This document shows positions 18,334 to 26,667 of a stretch of DNA of 45,952 bases, one piece after another (the stretch's first letter is position 1; each line of letters opens with the position of its first letter). Both the position numbers and the translations under genes were made by a program. The notes beneath the pieces were generated by a model, which was given only the letters and a program-made list of their open reading frames with translations, made no database searches and was not told where the DNA came from. Origin of the DNA: an uncultured Bacteroidales bacterium (GTDB lineage: Bacteria > Bacteroidota > Bacteroidia > Bacteroidales > UBA3663); the NCBI GenBank assembly GCA_905235375.1, contig CAJOLH010000022.1:1-45952 (forward strand), given 5' to 3'.

Positions 18334-18762
18334 TTATGAATTCCTGGCCTTGAATGCAAGGGCATAGATGCGCATCTGCTTTATCATCGACAGAAACCCG
18401 TTGGAGCGGGTGGGAGAGAGGTTCTCCTTCAGTCCTATTTGCTCGATAAAGTAGAGGTCGGCATTGAGAATCTCATCAGGTGTATGGTCGGAAAGAACCT
18501 GGATGACTAAGCTTACAAGTCCTTTGACGATTACTGCGTCGGAGTCACCTGTGAAATGGATCAAATCCGTTTCCTCATCATGGTCTGCCTGGAGCCATAC
18601 GCGGCTCTGGCATCCTTCGATGAGGTTCTGTGTGGTCTTGTACTTCTCGTCGAGTGGTTCAAGGTTGTTACCCATTTCGATGATCATCTGATATTTATCC
18701 ATCCAGTCATCAAACGCAGAGAAGTCGTCGATGATTTGGTCTTGAATCTCGTTGATTGTCAT
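18334..18762 (-). CDS. sufE: SufE-family cysteine desulfurase activator
   Basis: A 142-residue cytoplasmic protein from MTINEIQ. The catalytic Cys51 lies in the family motif EGCQSRVW; the C-terminal LSPTRSNGFLSMIKQM is also typical. SufE accepts persulfide sulfur from the SufS desulfurase and passes it to the SufBCD scaffold for Fe-S cluster assembly. The partner suf genes are not in this window. A longer open frame begins at 18906 inside the M28 gene region, but the ATG at 18762 matches the family start. It is part of the 19823-16749 operon and lies a few genes from the Fe-S-rich rnf operon, though on the other strand. Confidence 0.92.
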   Translation of the reverse strand: MTINEIQDQIIDDFSAFDDWMDKYQMIIEMGNNLEPLDEKYKTTQNLIEGCQSRVWLQADHDEETDLIHFTGDSDAVIVKGLVSLVIQVLSDHTPDEILNADLYFIEQIGLKENLSPTRSNGFLSMIKQMRIYALAFKARNS

Positions 18763-18818
18763 AGGGGTGTTTGAGTTATCTGGGTTGTCTGAAAGTTTTG
18801 ATTTGTTAGAGTGACGGA

Positions 18819-19823
18819 TTACCAAAGAAGCGAGACGAGGACACGTCCAACCTTTCCCAGCGTTTCTTGGGAGATGTTCTCCATCGTGTCCCGTGAGGTA
18901 TGCCATTCGGGGCAGAAGGTGCCTTCGGCGTCAGGGCGTGTGTCGATAATGTCAACGCAAGGAATATGGAGCATTCGGTTCACGAAGACATGGTCATCGG
19001 TGACTCCGCCTCCCCCTTGGTCGATGAAAAGGTCGCTATAACCAAGCCGTGCTGCCGTCTGCCAGATCTCATTGACGAACGAATTGGCATAACGCTCGCT
19101 GTAGTATTCGCGATAGAATGTGGCATTGGCAGAACCCACCATGTCGAGCAGGATGCCAAATTGTGCGCGATAGCCATCTTTGGCGGCCTGCTTGCACCAC
19201 ATTTGGGTGCCCAAAGCCCACCATTTCTCGTCGTGACTGCCACTCCATTCGTCTGGTGCTCCATAATCTTCCGCATCGGTCAGGAAGATGTCAATGCCGA
19301 CCTGAGGAAGCGACTGGCTGCAGAGGCGTGCCAGTTCGAGAAGTATTCCTACGCCGGACGCACCATCGTTGGCTCCCATCACGGGCAACTTGCGTTTGGA
19401 GGCATCTGGGTCATTGTCAGCAAAGGGACGGCTGTCCCAATGGCTCATCAGGAGGACTCGCATCTTGGCATCGGGGTTGAATGAACCCAAAATGTTGATG
19501 ACAGGAAGCTTCGACCCATTGTATGCGGTCATTTCTCCCTCCTGGCATTTAACTGTAGCCCCATGACGGAGCAATTCTTCCTCCAACCATTTCGCACATG
19601 CCTTCTGCGCTTCGGAACCTGGCACGCGAGGTCCAAAATCGCATTGGCTTGCTACATACTTGTAGGCGGAATCTGCTGAAAACTGCGTCATCATGTGAGA
19701 AGAGGATTGCGGGACTTGACCACCAGCGGATTTTGCATTGCCCGAAGCCGTCCTTTGGCAACTGCAGGAAACCAAGACCAGGAGAAGCAGGAAACCGGTA
19801 TAAAATCTTTTGCGATGTCTCAT
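18819..19823 (-). CDS. M28-family zinc peptidase / glutaminyl-peptide cyclotransferase-like lipoprotein
   Basis: A 334-residue protein with a lipoprotein signal (LLLLVLVSC, Cys20). The zinc-dependent core shows LMSHWDSRPFADND, MGANDGASGVGILLELARL (metal-bridging Asp), FLTDAEDYG (acidic catalytic region) and a late His in CPEWHTSRDTMENIS. This arrangement fits the type II (animal-like) glutaminyl cyclases, which Bacteroidetes use in the periplasm to convert N-terminal Gln of exported proteins to pyroglutamate; a plain M28 aminopeptidase is the alternative. It is the first gene of a minus-strand operon with sufE, DUF4468 and EamA genes. Confidence 0.85.
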   Translation of the reverse strand: MRHRKRFYTGFLLLLVLVSCSCQRTASGNAKSAGGQVPQSSSHMMTQFSADSAYKYVASQCDFGPRVPGSEAQKACAKWLEEELLRHGATVKCQEGEMTAYNGSKLPVINILGSFNPDAKMRVLLMSHWDSRPFADNDPDASKRKLPVMGANDGASGVGILLELARLCSQSLPQVGIDIFLTDAEDYGAPDEWSGSHDEKWWALGTQMWCKQAAKDGYRAQFGILLDMVGSANATFYREYYSERYANSFVNEIWQTAARLGYSDLFIDQGGGGVTDDHVFVNRMLHIPCVDIIDTRPDAEGTFCPEWHTSRDTMENISQETLGKVGRVLVSLLW

Positions 19824-19843
19824 TTTTCTTTGTTTTGATGGCG

Positions 19844-19851
19844 CAAAAATA
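19844..19851 (-). promoter_or_regulatory. Candidate -7 box for the M28-sufE operon
   Basis: The minus strand reads TATTTTTG, matching TAnnTTTG. The nearest TTTG is 24 bp upstream (19879-19876), longer than the usual 19-21, so the promoter is plausible but not ideal. Confidence 0.45.
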
Positions 19852-19957
19852 CAAAAAAAACCTCATATTCGACTACAAAAAGCACTTTTTTTTGTGTTAT
19901 ATAACATAAATAAGCATTTTTTTTGCGAAAAATAATGCTACATTCAACAAAATTCAT

Positions 19958-19965
19958 TAACTTTG
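19958..19965 (+). promoter_or_regulatory. Candidate -7 box for the rseC-rnf operon
   Basis: TAACTTTG matches TAnnTTTG. A TTTG occurs only 32 bp upstream (19922-19925), too far. If used, it puts the transcription start near 19971 and excludes a TTG start at 19963, supporting the GTG at 20029. Confidence 0.4.
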
Positions 19966-20028
19966 CCGCAAAATAAGCGTAAAATAGCTCCCACGACCGT
20001 TAACTGGGAGACAAAATTTTCTTTAATC

Positions 20029-20451
20029 GTGAGCAATCATATCACACATGAAGGAGTCGTAGTCAAAGTAGATGGACAACGGGTCACTGTTCAGTTTGTA
20101 CAAAACTCGGCTTGTTCCGGTTGCCATGCCAAGACCTTATGCAGCAGTGGCACTTCTGATTCGAAGCAAAGGGAAGTGGTGGCAAACAGCTTTGGCATAT
20201 CGTACGAGGTGGGTGATTATGTCCGCGTGATTGTTTCCAGCGGATTGGCTTGGAAAGCGGTTCTCCTGGCTTTTGTAATCCCCATGCTGCTTGCCTTGAT
20301 TTGCTTATTCACAATCGTTGGTTACTTAGGCAGCGAGATGTTAGGGTGTCTTGTCACCTTGCTGTTGTTGGGCCTTTATTTCCTGGTTGTGTGGATGCAG
20401 CGTGAACGTCTGGAACGAAAGACAGAATTTACGCTTGAAAGACTCTATTAG
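20029..20451 (+). CDS. RseC/SoxR-reducing family membrane protein
   Basis: A 140-residue protein with a GTG start (SNHITHEGVVV), chosen because the family begins here and because the upstream TTG lies in a likely promoter. The cytoplasmic N-terminal domain has a Cys motif SACSGCHAKTLC, followed by two membrane segments (about 75-100 and 105-122) and a basic tail. RseC-family proteins accompany rnf genes; in E. coli RseC and Rsx act on SoxR reduction. The Cys cluster may bind Fe-S. It is the first gene before rnfB (65-bp gap) and is probably needed for assembly or function of the Rnf complex. Confidence 0.88.
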   Translation: MSNHITHEGVVVKVDGQRVTVQFVQNSACSGCHAKTLCSSGTSDSKQREVVANSFGISYEVGDYVRVIVSSGLAWKAVLLAFVIPMLLALICLFTIVGYLGSEMLGCLVTLLLLGLYFLVVWMQRERLERKTEFTLERLY

Positions 20452-20516
20452 CGCTTTTTGCAGATCAGCAATGAATCTTATACATTTAAAATATTATTAT
20501 TAACATTAGTATCACT

Positions 20517-21518
20517 ATGAACGTAATTTTGTTAGCACTTGGCGTGCTTGGCGTGCTTGGTGCCGTAGGCTCTTTGGTACTTTACTTTGTATCAAAGAAG
20601 TTCTATGTTTACGAGGATCCTCGCGTGGGACAAGTGGAGGAAGTTCTGCCTGGTGCAAACTGTGGCGGATGCGGATTCCCTGGATGTCATGGTATGGCTG
20701 ATGCGTGCGTCAAGGAGAGGGATGCCAGCAATTCGCTGGGCAGCTTGCTCTGTCCGGTGGGCGGTTCCGACTGCATGGCTAAAGTGGCAGGAATCCTCGG
20801 AGTTGAGGCAGGTGCTGCCGAACCTAAGCTTGCTGTGGTTCGATGCAATGGCAACCTGGAATGTCGTCCTAAACTTTCTAACTATGATGGCGTGAAGTCG
20901 TGTGCCGTAGCAGCATCGACTTTCGCAGGAGAGACCGGCTGTGCATTCGGATGTCTCGGTCTGGGCGACTGCGTCAGAGCTTGTACTTTTGATGCCATTC
21001 ACATGAACGCCATCACCGGACTTCCCGAAGTTGACGAGGAAAAGTGCGTGGCTTGTGGTGCGTGTGCCAAGGCTTGTCCGAAGCTTGTGATTGAGATTCG
21101 CAAGAAGAATGCCGCCAAGACACCTGCTGTTAAGCGCGTATGGGTAAGCTGCATCAACAAGGACAAGGGCGGTGTGGCTCGCAAGGCCTGTGCCAGCGCT
21201 TGTATCGGATGCGGCAAGTGTGAGAAGACCTGTAAGTTCGAGGCCATCACCATCGCCAACAATCTGGCTTACATTGATCCTGAGAAGTGCAAGGCTTGCG
21301 GAATGTGTGTAGCTGAATGTCCAACGGGCGCTATCCACTGCACTACCGCAGTTCAGACCATCGTCGAGAAACTGAAGGCAAAGAAGGCCGCTGATGCTGC
21401 CAAGGCCAAGGAAGAGGCCGCCAAGAAGGCTGCCGAAGCTGCTGCTGCCAAGGCTGCCGAAGCTGCTGCAAAGGTTGCTGAAGCTCCTGCCGCTCCCAAG
21501 GCAGACCAGCCGCAATAA
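20517..21518 (+). CDS. rnfB: Rnf complex subunit RnfB (ferredoxin-like)
   Basis: A 333-residue subunit with an N-terminal membrane helix (about 1-26), the 4Fe-4S domain motif NCGGCGFPGC (near residue 50), and ferredoxin-type motifs including CVACGACAKACPK, CIGCGKCEKTCK and CKACGMCVAECPTGA. It passes electrons from ferredoxin into the membrane-bound Rnf complex, which couples ferredoxin:NAD+ oxidoreduction to ion pumping. The last 60 residues are an Ala/Lys/Glu-rich low-complexity tail (repeats such as AAKAAEAAAKVAE), longer than in E. coli. It is second in the operon. Confidence 0.96.
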   Translation: MNVILLALGVLGVLGAVGSLVLYFVSKKFYVYEDPRVGQVEEVLPGANCGGCGFPGCHGMADACVKERDASNSLGSLLCPVGGSDCMAKVAGILGVEAGAAEPKLAVVRCNGNLECRPKLSNYDGVKSCAVAASTFAGETGCAFGCLGLGDCVRACTFDAIHMNAITGLPEVDEEKCVACGACAKACPKLVIEIRKKNAAKTPAVKRVWVSCINKDKGGVARKACASACIGCGKCEKTCKFEAITIANNLAYIDPEKCKACGMCVAECPTGAIHCTTAVQTIVEKLKAKKAADAAKAKEEAAKKAAEAAAAKAAEAAAKVAEAPAAPKADQPQ

Positions 21519-21549
21519 TCAGATAATTGATAATTCATAATTACAAGAT

Positions 21550-22929
21550 ATGAAGACTTTTAAACTCGGCGGTGTTCATCCCGCCGCAAATAAGCTTTCC
21601 GCCAAGGCTCCCATCGAGGTCGCTGCCGTGCCTGCTGTTGTAGCTATCCCCATGGCCCAGAATCTCGGTGCTCCGTCGAAGGCTATTGTTGCCAAGGGCG
21701 ACAAGGTGAAAGTTGGTACTCCTATCGGTGAACCTGGAGGTTTCGTTTCTTCTTTTGTTCATTCCTCTGTCAGTGGTACTGTTGACAAGGTGGACGTTGT
21801 TGAGGATCCAACTGGGAAGAAGGTTCCTGCCGTATTCATTAAGGTAGAAGGCGACGAATGGCTTGAGAACATCGACCGTTCGAAGGATATCAAGCGTGAA
21901 ATCACGCTGACCAAGGAAGAGATTATTGCCAAGGTGAAGGAAATGGGCATCGTCGGTATGGGTGGTGCAACCTTCCCGACACAGGTGAAGCTCATGCCTC
22001 CTCCGACAGCCAAGCCTCAGTGTGTCATCATCAATGGTGTAGAGTGTGAGCCTTATCTCACCTCCGACCATGCCTTGATGCTTGCTCATCCTGAAGAGAT
22101 CTGCATCGGTGTGCAGATTCTTGAGAAGGCAATGGGTGTCAACAAGGCTTATATCGGCATCGAGGCCAATAAGCCGGATGCAATCCAGCTCCTGACCGAG
22201 ACCGCAAAGAAGGGCTTCCCCGAAATCGAAATCGTTCCCCTCAAGCTGAAGTATCCGCAAGGAGGCGAAAAGCAGTTGATCAATGCTGTGATTGGAGCAG
22301 AGGTTCCATCGGGAGGTCTCCCAATCGCTACAGGTGCTCTTGTTCAGAACGTAGGCACTGCATTTGCTGTTTACGAAGCTGTTCAGAAGAACAAGCCGCT
22401 CATCGAGCGCATTGTCACCGTCACTGGTAAGAGTGTAGCCAAGCCAAGCAACTTCCTGGCGCGTATCGGTGTACCTATCCAGCAGCTTATCGAGGCCGCA
22501 GGAGGTGTCCCCGAAGATACCGGCAAGATCATTTCCGGTGGTCCAATGATGGGTAAGGCCATGCCTGACACCAACAGCTACATGGTGAAGGGATGCTCGG
22601 GCATCCTCGTGATGAAGAACGAAGAGGCACGCCGCAAAGAGGCCAGTCCATGTATCAGGTGCGCCAAGTGTGTGCATGCTTGTCCGATGGGCTTGCAGCC
22701 CAACTTCCTTGCAAAATTTGCAGAGAAGGATATGCTCGACAAGTGTGAGGAAGAGCGCATCTACGATTGCATCGAGTGTGGCTCATGCTCTTTCTCTTGC
22801 CCGGCCAATCGACCATTGCTTGATTGGATTCGTCAGGGTAAGCCCAAAGTGATGGGCATCCTCCGTGCCCGTGCAGCCGAAGCGAAGGCCAAGGCTGAAG
22901 CTGCAAAGGCAGCTGCTGCGGCTAAATAA
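21550..22929 (+). CDS. rnfC: Rnf complex subunit RnfC
   Basis: A 459-residue peripheral subunit that carries the NADH/FMN site and two 4Fe-4S clusters. It begins with the usual GGVHPAANK segment, has MGGATFPTQVK and VECEPYLTSDH (nucleotide-binding region of the Nqo1-like domain), and two cluster motifs, CIRCAKCVHACPMGL and CIECGSCSFSCPANRP. The C-terminus is again an Ala/Lys tail (about the last 20 residues), as in RnfB. It starts 31 bp after rnfB. Confidence 0.97.
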   Translation: MKTFKLGGVHPAANKLSAKAPIEVAAVPAVVAIPMAQNLGAPSKAIVAKGDKVKVGTPIGEPGGFVSSFVHSSVSGTVDKVDVVEDPTGKKVPAVFIKVEGDEWLENIDRSKDIKREITLTKEEIIAKVKEMGIVGMGGATFPTQVKLMPPPTAKPQCVIINGVECEPYLTSDHALMLAHPEEICIGVQILEKAMGVNKAYIGIEANKPDAIQLLTETAKKGFPEIEIVPLKLKYPQGGEKQLINAVIGAEVPSGGLPIATGALVQNVGTAFAVYEAVQKNKPLIERIVTVTGKSVAKPSNFLARIGVPIQQLIEAAGGVPEDTGKIISGGPMMGKAMPDTNSYMVKGCSGILVMKNEEARRKEASPCIRCAKCVHACPMGLQPNFLAKFAEKDMLDKCEEERIYDCIECGSCSFSCPANRPLLDWIRQGKPKVMGILRARAAEAKAKAEAAKAAAAAK

Positions 22930-22961
22930 GTTGTATGTTGATAATTAAATGTTGAAAACAA

Positions 22962-23939
22962 ATGAATAAATTAAACGTTTCATTGTCACCGCACGTACAC
23001 AGCGGCAACAGCACCCAGAAGTGCATGCTTCAGGTGATCATTGCACTGTGTCCCGCTCTGCTCTGGTCCTTCTACCAGTTCGGCTTGGGAGCCATCATTG
23101 TCACATTGACATCGGTTTGCGCCTGCGTGCTCTTCGAGTTCCTGATTCAGAAGTTCGTGCTGAAGGTGACTCCTTCGATCACCGATCTTTCGGCTGTCCT
23201 TACCGGTTTGCTTCTGGCGTTCAACGTGCCTTCTAACCTTCCTGTTTGGATTATCATCATTGGCGCACTTGTCGCAATCGGAATCGGTAAGATGTCATTC
23301 GGCGGTCTGGGTCAGAACATCTTCAATCCTGCGCTCGTCGGACGTGTATTCCTGCTCGTAGCCTATCCCGTCCAGATGACCACATGGCCTGTTGAGGCTG
23401 GTTATTTCGATGTGGCTACTGGAGCTACTCCTCTTTCTCTGATTACCCAGCTGGTAAATGGCGCCAGTGGCGTTTCCCTCGAGTCCTTGGGCGAGGCATT
23501 CCTCGGTACGACTGCGGGTTCGATGGGTGAGGACTCTGCGCTCCTCCTGCTTCTTGGTGGTTGCTATATGCTTTACAAGAAGACCATCACTTGGGAGATT
23601 CCCGTCGCTACGCTTGCTTCGGCTTTTGTCTTCGCTTGCCTGTTCTATGGTTTCGAGGACATTCCGGGTGTTAGCAACTGGAACATCATCATGCAGCAGT
23701 TCCTCGGTGGCGGTCTGTTCCTCGGCGCTATCTTCATGGCAACCGACTATGTGACCTCTCCTATGAATCCTCGTTCGCAGCTCATCTATGGCGGTTGCAT
23801 CGGCTTCCTGACCATGGTAATTCGTCGCTATGGCGCATATCCCGAAGGTATGTCGTTCGCTATCCTGATTATGAACGCCTTTGTGCCTCTGCTCAACTCG
23901 TATGTCAAACCAAAGCGTTTCGGCGTTGTTAAAAAGTAA
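22962..23939 (+). CDS. rnfD: Rnf complex subunit RnfD
   Basis: A 325-residue integral membrane subunit with about nine hydrophobic helices. The flavin-attachment region reads TGATPLSLI, where the Thr is the expected site of covalent FMN; GGLGQNIFNPALVGRVF and TDYVTSPMNPRSQLIYGG are family signatures. It takes part in electron transfer across the membrane and ion translocation. It lies between rnfC (32-bp gap) and rnfG (5-bp gap). Confidence 0.96.
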   Translation: MNKLNVSLSPHVHSGNSTQKCMLQVIIALCPALLWSFYQFGLGAIIVTLTSVCACVLFEFLIQKFVLKVTPSITDLSAVLTGLLLAFNVPSNLPVWIIIIGALVAIGIGKMSFGGLGQNIFNPALVGRVFLLVAYPVQMTTWPVEAGYFDVATGATPLSLITQLVNGASGVSLESLGEAFLGTTAGSMGEDSALLLLLGGCYMLYKKTITWEIPVATLASAFVFACLFYGFEDIPGVSNWNIIMQQFLGGGLFLGAIFMATDYVTSPMNPRSQLIYGGCIGFLTMVIRRYGAYPEGMSFAILIMNAFVPLLNSYVKPKRFGVVKK

Positions 23940-23944
23940 TCGTT

Positions 23945-24631
23945 ATGGCAAAGCTTGAAAATTCATTGAAGAATATGTTCCTCTCACTGACCGTAATCAC
24001 GCTGGTCGTGGGTGGATTGCTTGGAGCGGTTGCACATATTACCTCCGAGCCTATTGCTGCTGCTACTGCCGCTGCTCAGAAGGATGCCATTGAGGCCGTA
24101 ACTCCTGCATTCGATGCAGTGTCCGACCCCTATGTCCTTGAGGATTGTGGCAATGGTCTGCCCGCCACCATCTTCGCTGTCAGCAAGGATGGACAGCAGG
24201 TAGGCAGCGCAGTTGAAGTTGTCACCAAGAAGGGTTTCGGTGGTAAGGTGAAAGTCATGATGGGCTTCGATATGGAAGGCAACATCACGGGATACAACGT
24301 CCTCGATTGCTCGAACGAGACCCCAGGTCTGGGCGCTAAGATGCCCTTCTGGTTCCAAGGCAAGGGCGAGAATGGCGTAAAGGGTACAGGTGTCATTGGC
24401 AAGAACCCTGGCAAGGCCAACCTTACTGTCACCAAGGATGGAGGCGAAGTGGATGCCATCACTGCTGCCACTATCTCTACTCGCGCATTCTGCGATGCCA
24501 TCGCACTCGCTTACGCCACTGTTACAGGTACTGATGCTAATACGGGTGCCACAGGTCAGGTGAAAGAAGCAGTTGAAGAAGCTGCCGAAACTGTGGGCGA
24601 TATGGTAGATGCAATCCAGTCAGAAGAATAA
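23945..24631 (+). CDS. rnfG: Rnf complex subunit RnfG (FMN-binding)
   Basis: A 228-residue subunit anchored by one N-terminal helix (about 12-32) with a periplasmic FMN-binding domain. The covalent-FMN motif, usually SGATxT/S, reads TAATIST here (Thr173 to Thr179, FMN Thr probably 176), with Ser-Gly replaced by Thr-Ala. TPGLGAKM, also conserved, comes before it. The acidic C-terminal stretch (about 30 residues) is an extension. It passes electrons between RnfD and the rest of the complex. Confidence 0.95.
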   Translation: MAKLENSLKNMFLSLTVITLVVGGLLGAVAHITSEPIAAATAAAQKDAIEAVTPAFDAVSDPYVLEDCGNGLPATIFAVSKDGQQVGSAVEVVTKKGFGGKVKVMMGFDMEGNITGYNVLDCSNETPGLGAKMPFWFQGKGENGVKGTGVIGKNPGKANLTVTKDGGEVDAITAATISTRAFCDAIALAYATVTGTDANTGATGQVKEAVEEAAETVGDMVDAIQSEE

Positions 24632-24658
24632 TAACATTCATGTAAGGAGATTTTTATT

Positions 24659-25243
24659 ATGAGTAAACTCGGTATTATTATCAATGGTCTCATTAAGGAG
24701 AACCCTACATTTGTGTTGCTCCTTGGTATGTGCCCCACGCTGGGTACTACCTCTTCGGCCTTCAATGGCATGTCGATGGGTCTCGCTACTATGGTGGTGC
24801 TGATACTCGCCAATATCGTTATCTCTGCCATTGCCCGTTTCATTCCCGATAAGGTGCATATCCCTTGCTATATCGTTGTAATTGCAGGTTTTGTAACCAT
24901 CGTTCAATTGCTGCTCAAGGCCTATTTCCCAGAGGTGGATAAGAGCCTCGGCATCTTCATCCCCCTTATTGTGGTGAACTGTATTGTGCTGGGTCGTGCT
25001 GAATCGTTTGCCTGCAAGAATGGTGTCATCGATTCTGCCTGCGACGGCATCGGTATCGGTCTTGGTTTCACCTGTGCATTGACCATCCTTGGTGCTTGCC
25101 GCGAATTCCTCGGTACAGGTGCCATCTTCGGAGTGGGTATTATGCCTGAGAACTATGGTGCCCTGACATTCGTGCTCGCTCCTGGTGCATTTATCACCTT
25201 GGCTTACCTTTCTGCTATTTTCAATAAGTTGTTCAACAAGTAA
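24659..25243 (+). CDS. rnfE: Rnf complex subunit RnfE
   Basis: A 194-residue integral membrane subunit with six hydrophobic helices. Family signatures are NPTFVLLLGMCPTLGTT near the start and VNCIVLGRAESFACKNG in the middle. Together with RnfA, to which it is related with opposite topology, it holds a membrane Fe-S centre and forms the core of the ion path. The gap to rnfA is 14 bp. Confidence 0.96.
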   Translation: MSKLGIIINGLIKENPTFVLLLGMCPTLGTTSSAFNGMSMGLATMVVLILANIVISAIARFIPDKVHIPCYIVVIAGFVTIVQLLLKAYFPEVDKSLGIFIPLIVVNCIVLGRAESFACKNGVIDSACDGIGIGLGFTCALTILGACREFLGTGAIFGVGIMPENYGALTFVLAPGAFITLAYLSAIFNKLFNK

Positions 25244-25257
25244 TACCCCAGTAAGAT

Positions 25258-25860
25258 ATGTCATACATTATTATGATTATTGCCGCGATATTTGTTAACA
25301 ATATCGTATTGGCTCAGTTCCTTGGTATCTGTCCGTTCCTGGGAGTATCGAAGAAGGTTGACACCGCTGCAGGAATGGGTATGGCAGTGGCATTCGTTAT
25401 GCTCCTCGCTACGCTTGTCACCTGGCCTATCTATTATTTTGTGTTGGTGCCCTACGGGTTGCAGTTCATGCAGACCATCGTCTATATCCTCGTGATTGCA
25501 GCTCTTGTTCAGATGGTTGAAATCATCCTCAAGAAGTCTATGCCTTCGCTCTATTCGGCTCTTGGCGTATTCCTTCCTCTGATTACCACCAACTGTACTA
25601 TCCTTGGTGTTGCCATCAACGTGATCAACTTTGAATACACACTGCTTGAATCGGCAGTCTATGCCGTAGCCACTGCGCTCGGTTTCACACTCGCCATGGT
25701 TCTCTTTGCAGGCATCCGTGAGCAGATTGCAGTGACTGATGTGCCCAAGGGCATGAAGGGAACGCCTATCGCTCTGCTCATCGCTGGTCTGCTGGCAATG
25801 GCATTCATGGGCTTCTCGGGCATCGACAACACACTCAAGGTGATGTTCAATATCGGCTAA
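25258..25860 (+). CDS. rnfA: Rnf complex subunit RnfA
   Basis: A 200-residue six-helix membrane subunit, homologous to RnfE. It shows NNIVLAQFLGICPFLGVSKK at the start and TTNCTILGVA in the middle, both containing the conserved Cys that ligates the shared Fe-S centre. It is the last gene of the rnfBCDGEA order, which is common in Bacteroidetes and clostridia. A strong terminator follows 18 bp later. Confidence 0.96.
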   Translation: MSYIIMIIAAIFVNNIVLAQFLGICPFLGVSKKVDTAAGMGMAVAFVMLLATLVTWPIYYFVLVPYGLQFMQTIVYILVIAALVQMVEIILKKSMPSLYSALGVFLPLITTNCTILGVAINVINFEYTLLESAVYAVATALGFTLAMVLFAGIREQIAVTDVPKGMKGTPIALLIAGLLAMAFMGFSGIDNTLKVMFNIG

Positions 25861-25878
25861 TGGATCTTCATACCCAAT

Positions 25879-25914
25879 AAAAAACGGGACGCTCGATTGG
25901 GCGTCCCGTTTTTT
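25879..25914. terminator. Strong bidirectional terminator after rnfA
   Basis: AAAAAACGGGACGC (25879-25892) pairs perfectly with GCGTCCCGTTTTTT (25901-25914): 14 bp with an 8-nt loop, A-run on one side and T-run on the other. It separates the convergent rnf operon and esterase gene and can stop both. Confidence 0.96.
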
Positions 25915-25927
25915 GCTGTTTTAATAA

Positions 25928-26665
25928 TTAGATTGGCTCCAGATGGCTCATGAAGTAGGGAAGCTGCTTGCGCCACCATGGCCAATCGTGGTCGCAGTCA
26001 GAGCCCCAATAGTCGAACCATGCTGGAATATGTTTCTCGCAGAGAATGGTGTCGAGCTGACGGGTAGAATCTAACGTATCTTCTTCCCATCGTCCCTGAC
26101 CTATGCAGAATACGATGCGGCGTTGGCGATATAGATGCATCCAGGGATGATCTTCCGGCATGTTCCGCAGGAAATCCTGAGGGGAATTGTCGTAGGTGAG
26201 TTCGTCAGAATAGAAGGGGAAGCTGTATCTTGTGTGATAAAGTCCCGACAGTCCGATGACCGTGTCGAAGATGTCTGGGCGGCGGAAAAAGAAGTTCGCA
26301 GCATGCATCGCTCCCATCGAGCAGCCTGTTACCATGAAGGTTTCTCCGAAATAATAACCTATATTGGGAAGCAGCTCCTCGATGATGTAGTTGAACCAAC
26401 GCTCGTGCTGTTCAATACGCCATCGTGGATCGCCTCCAAAGTTTGACCAGGTTTCCCAATCGATGCCATCCACACAAATGACGCGAATCTTGCCGGCTTC
26501 AATCCATGGCGCCAGCGCATGAATCATGCCCCGGTCAGCAAAGTCGTAGAAACGGCCATCCTGACAAGGGAATGCAATAAGAGCATGACCCCGGTCGCCA
26601 TACGTCTTGTATTCCATGTCGCGATTGAGGTAGCGACTATACCATTTATGATACTCTACCTGCAT
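25928..26665 (-). CDS. Putative esterase (esterase D / S-formylglutathione-hydrolase-like fold)
   Basis: A 245-residue alpha/beta hydrolase from MQVEYHKWYS; another Met 6 codons upstream would overlap the ATP-grasp gene. The nucleophile elbow is GCSMG (Ser116); an acid and the His near DCDHDWPWW would complete the triad. No signal peptide, so it is cytoplasmic. It resembles the 'putative esterase' family (Pfam Esterase), which includes enterochelin-esterase and antigen-85-like enzymes; the substrate is unknown. It is the last gene of a minus-strand cluster with ATP-grasp and S51 peptidase genes, 2 nt from the preceding stop, so it may act on the ester, amide or thioester product of that ligase. 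Confidence 0.8.
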   Translation of the reverse strand: MQVEYHKWYSRYLNRDMEYKTYGDRGHALIAFPCQDGRFYDFADRGMIHALAPWIEAGKIRVICVDGIDWETWSNFGGDPRWRIEQHERWFNYIIEELLPNIGYYFGETFMVTGCSMGAMHAANFFFRRPDIFDTVIGLSGLYHTRYSFPFYSDELTYDNSPQDFLRNMPEDHPWMHLYRQRRIVFCIGQGRWEEDTLDSTRQLDTILCEKHIPAWFDYWGSDCDHDWPWWRKQLPYFMSHLEPI

Positions 26666-26667
26666 GA

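Noticed and set aside
19963..20028. TTG start of the RseC-family gene
   Set aside because: The TTG lies in a -7-like box and adds residues not found in the family.
20592..21515. Minus-strand ORF (307 codons) opposite rnfB
   Set aside because: Shadow of rnfB, whose Cys-rich motifs are unambiguous.
21541..22677. Minus-strand ORF (378 codons) opposite rnfC
   Set aside because: rnfC is certain from its cluster motifs; the antisense frame has no recognisable features.
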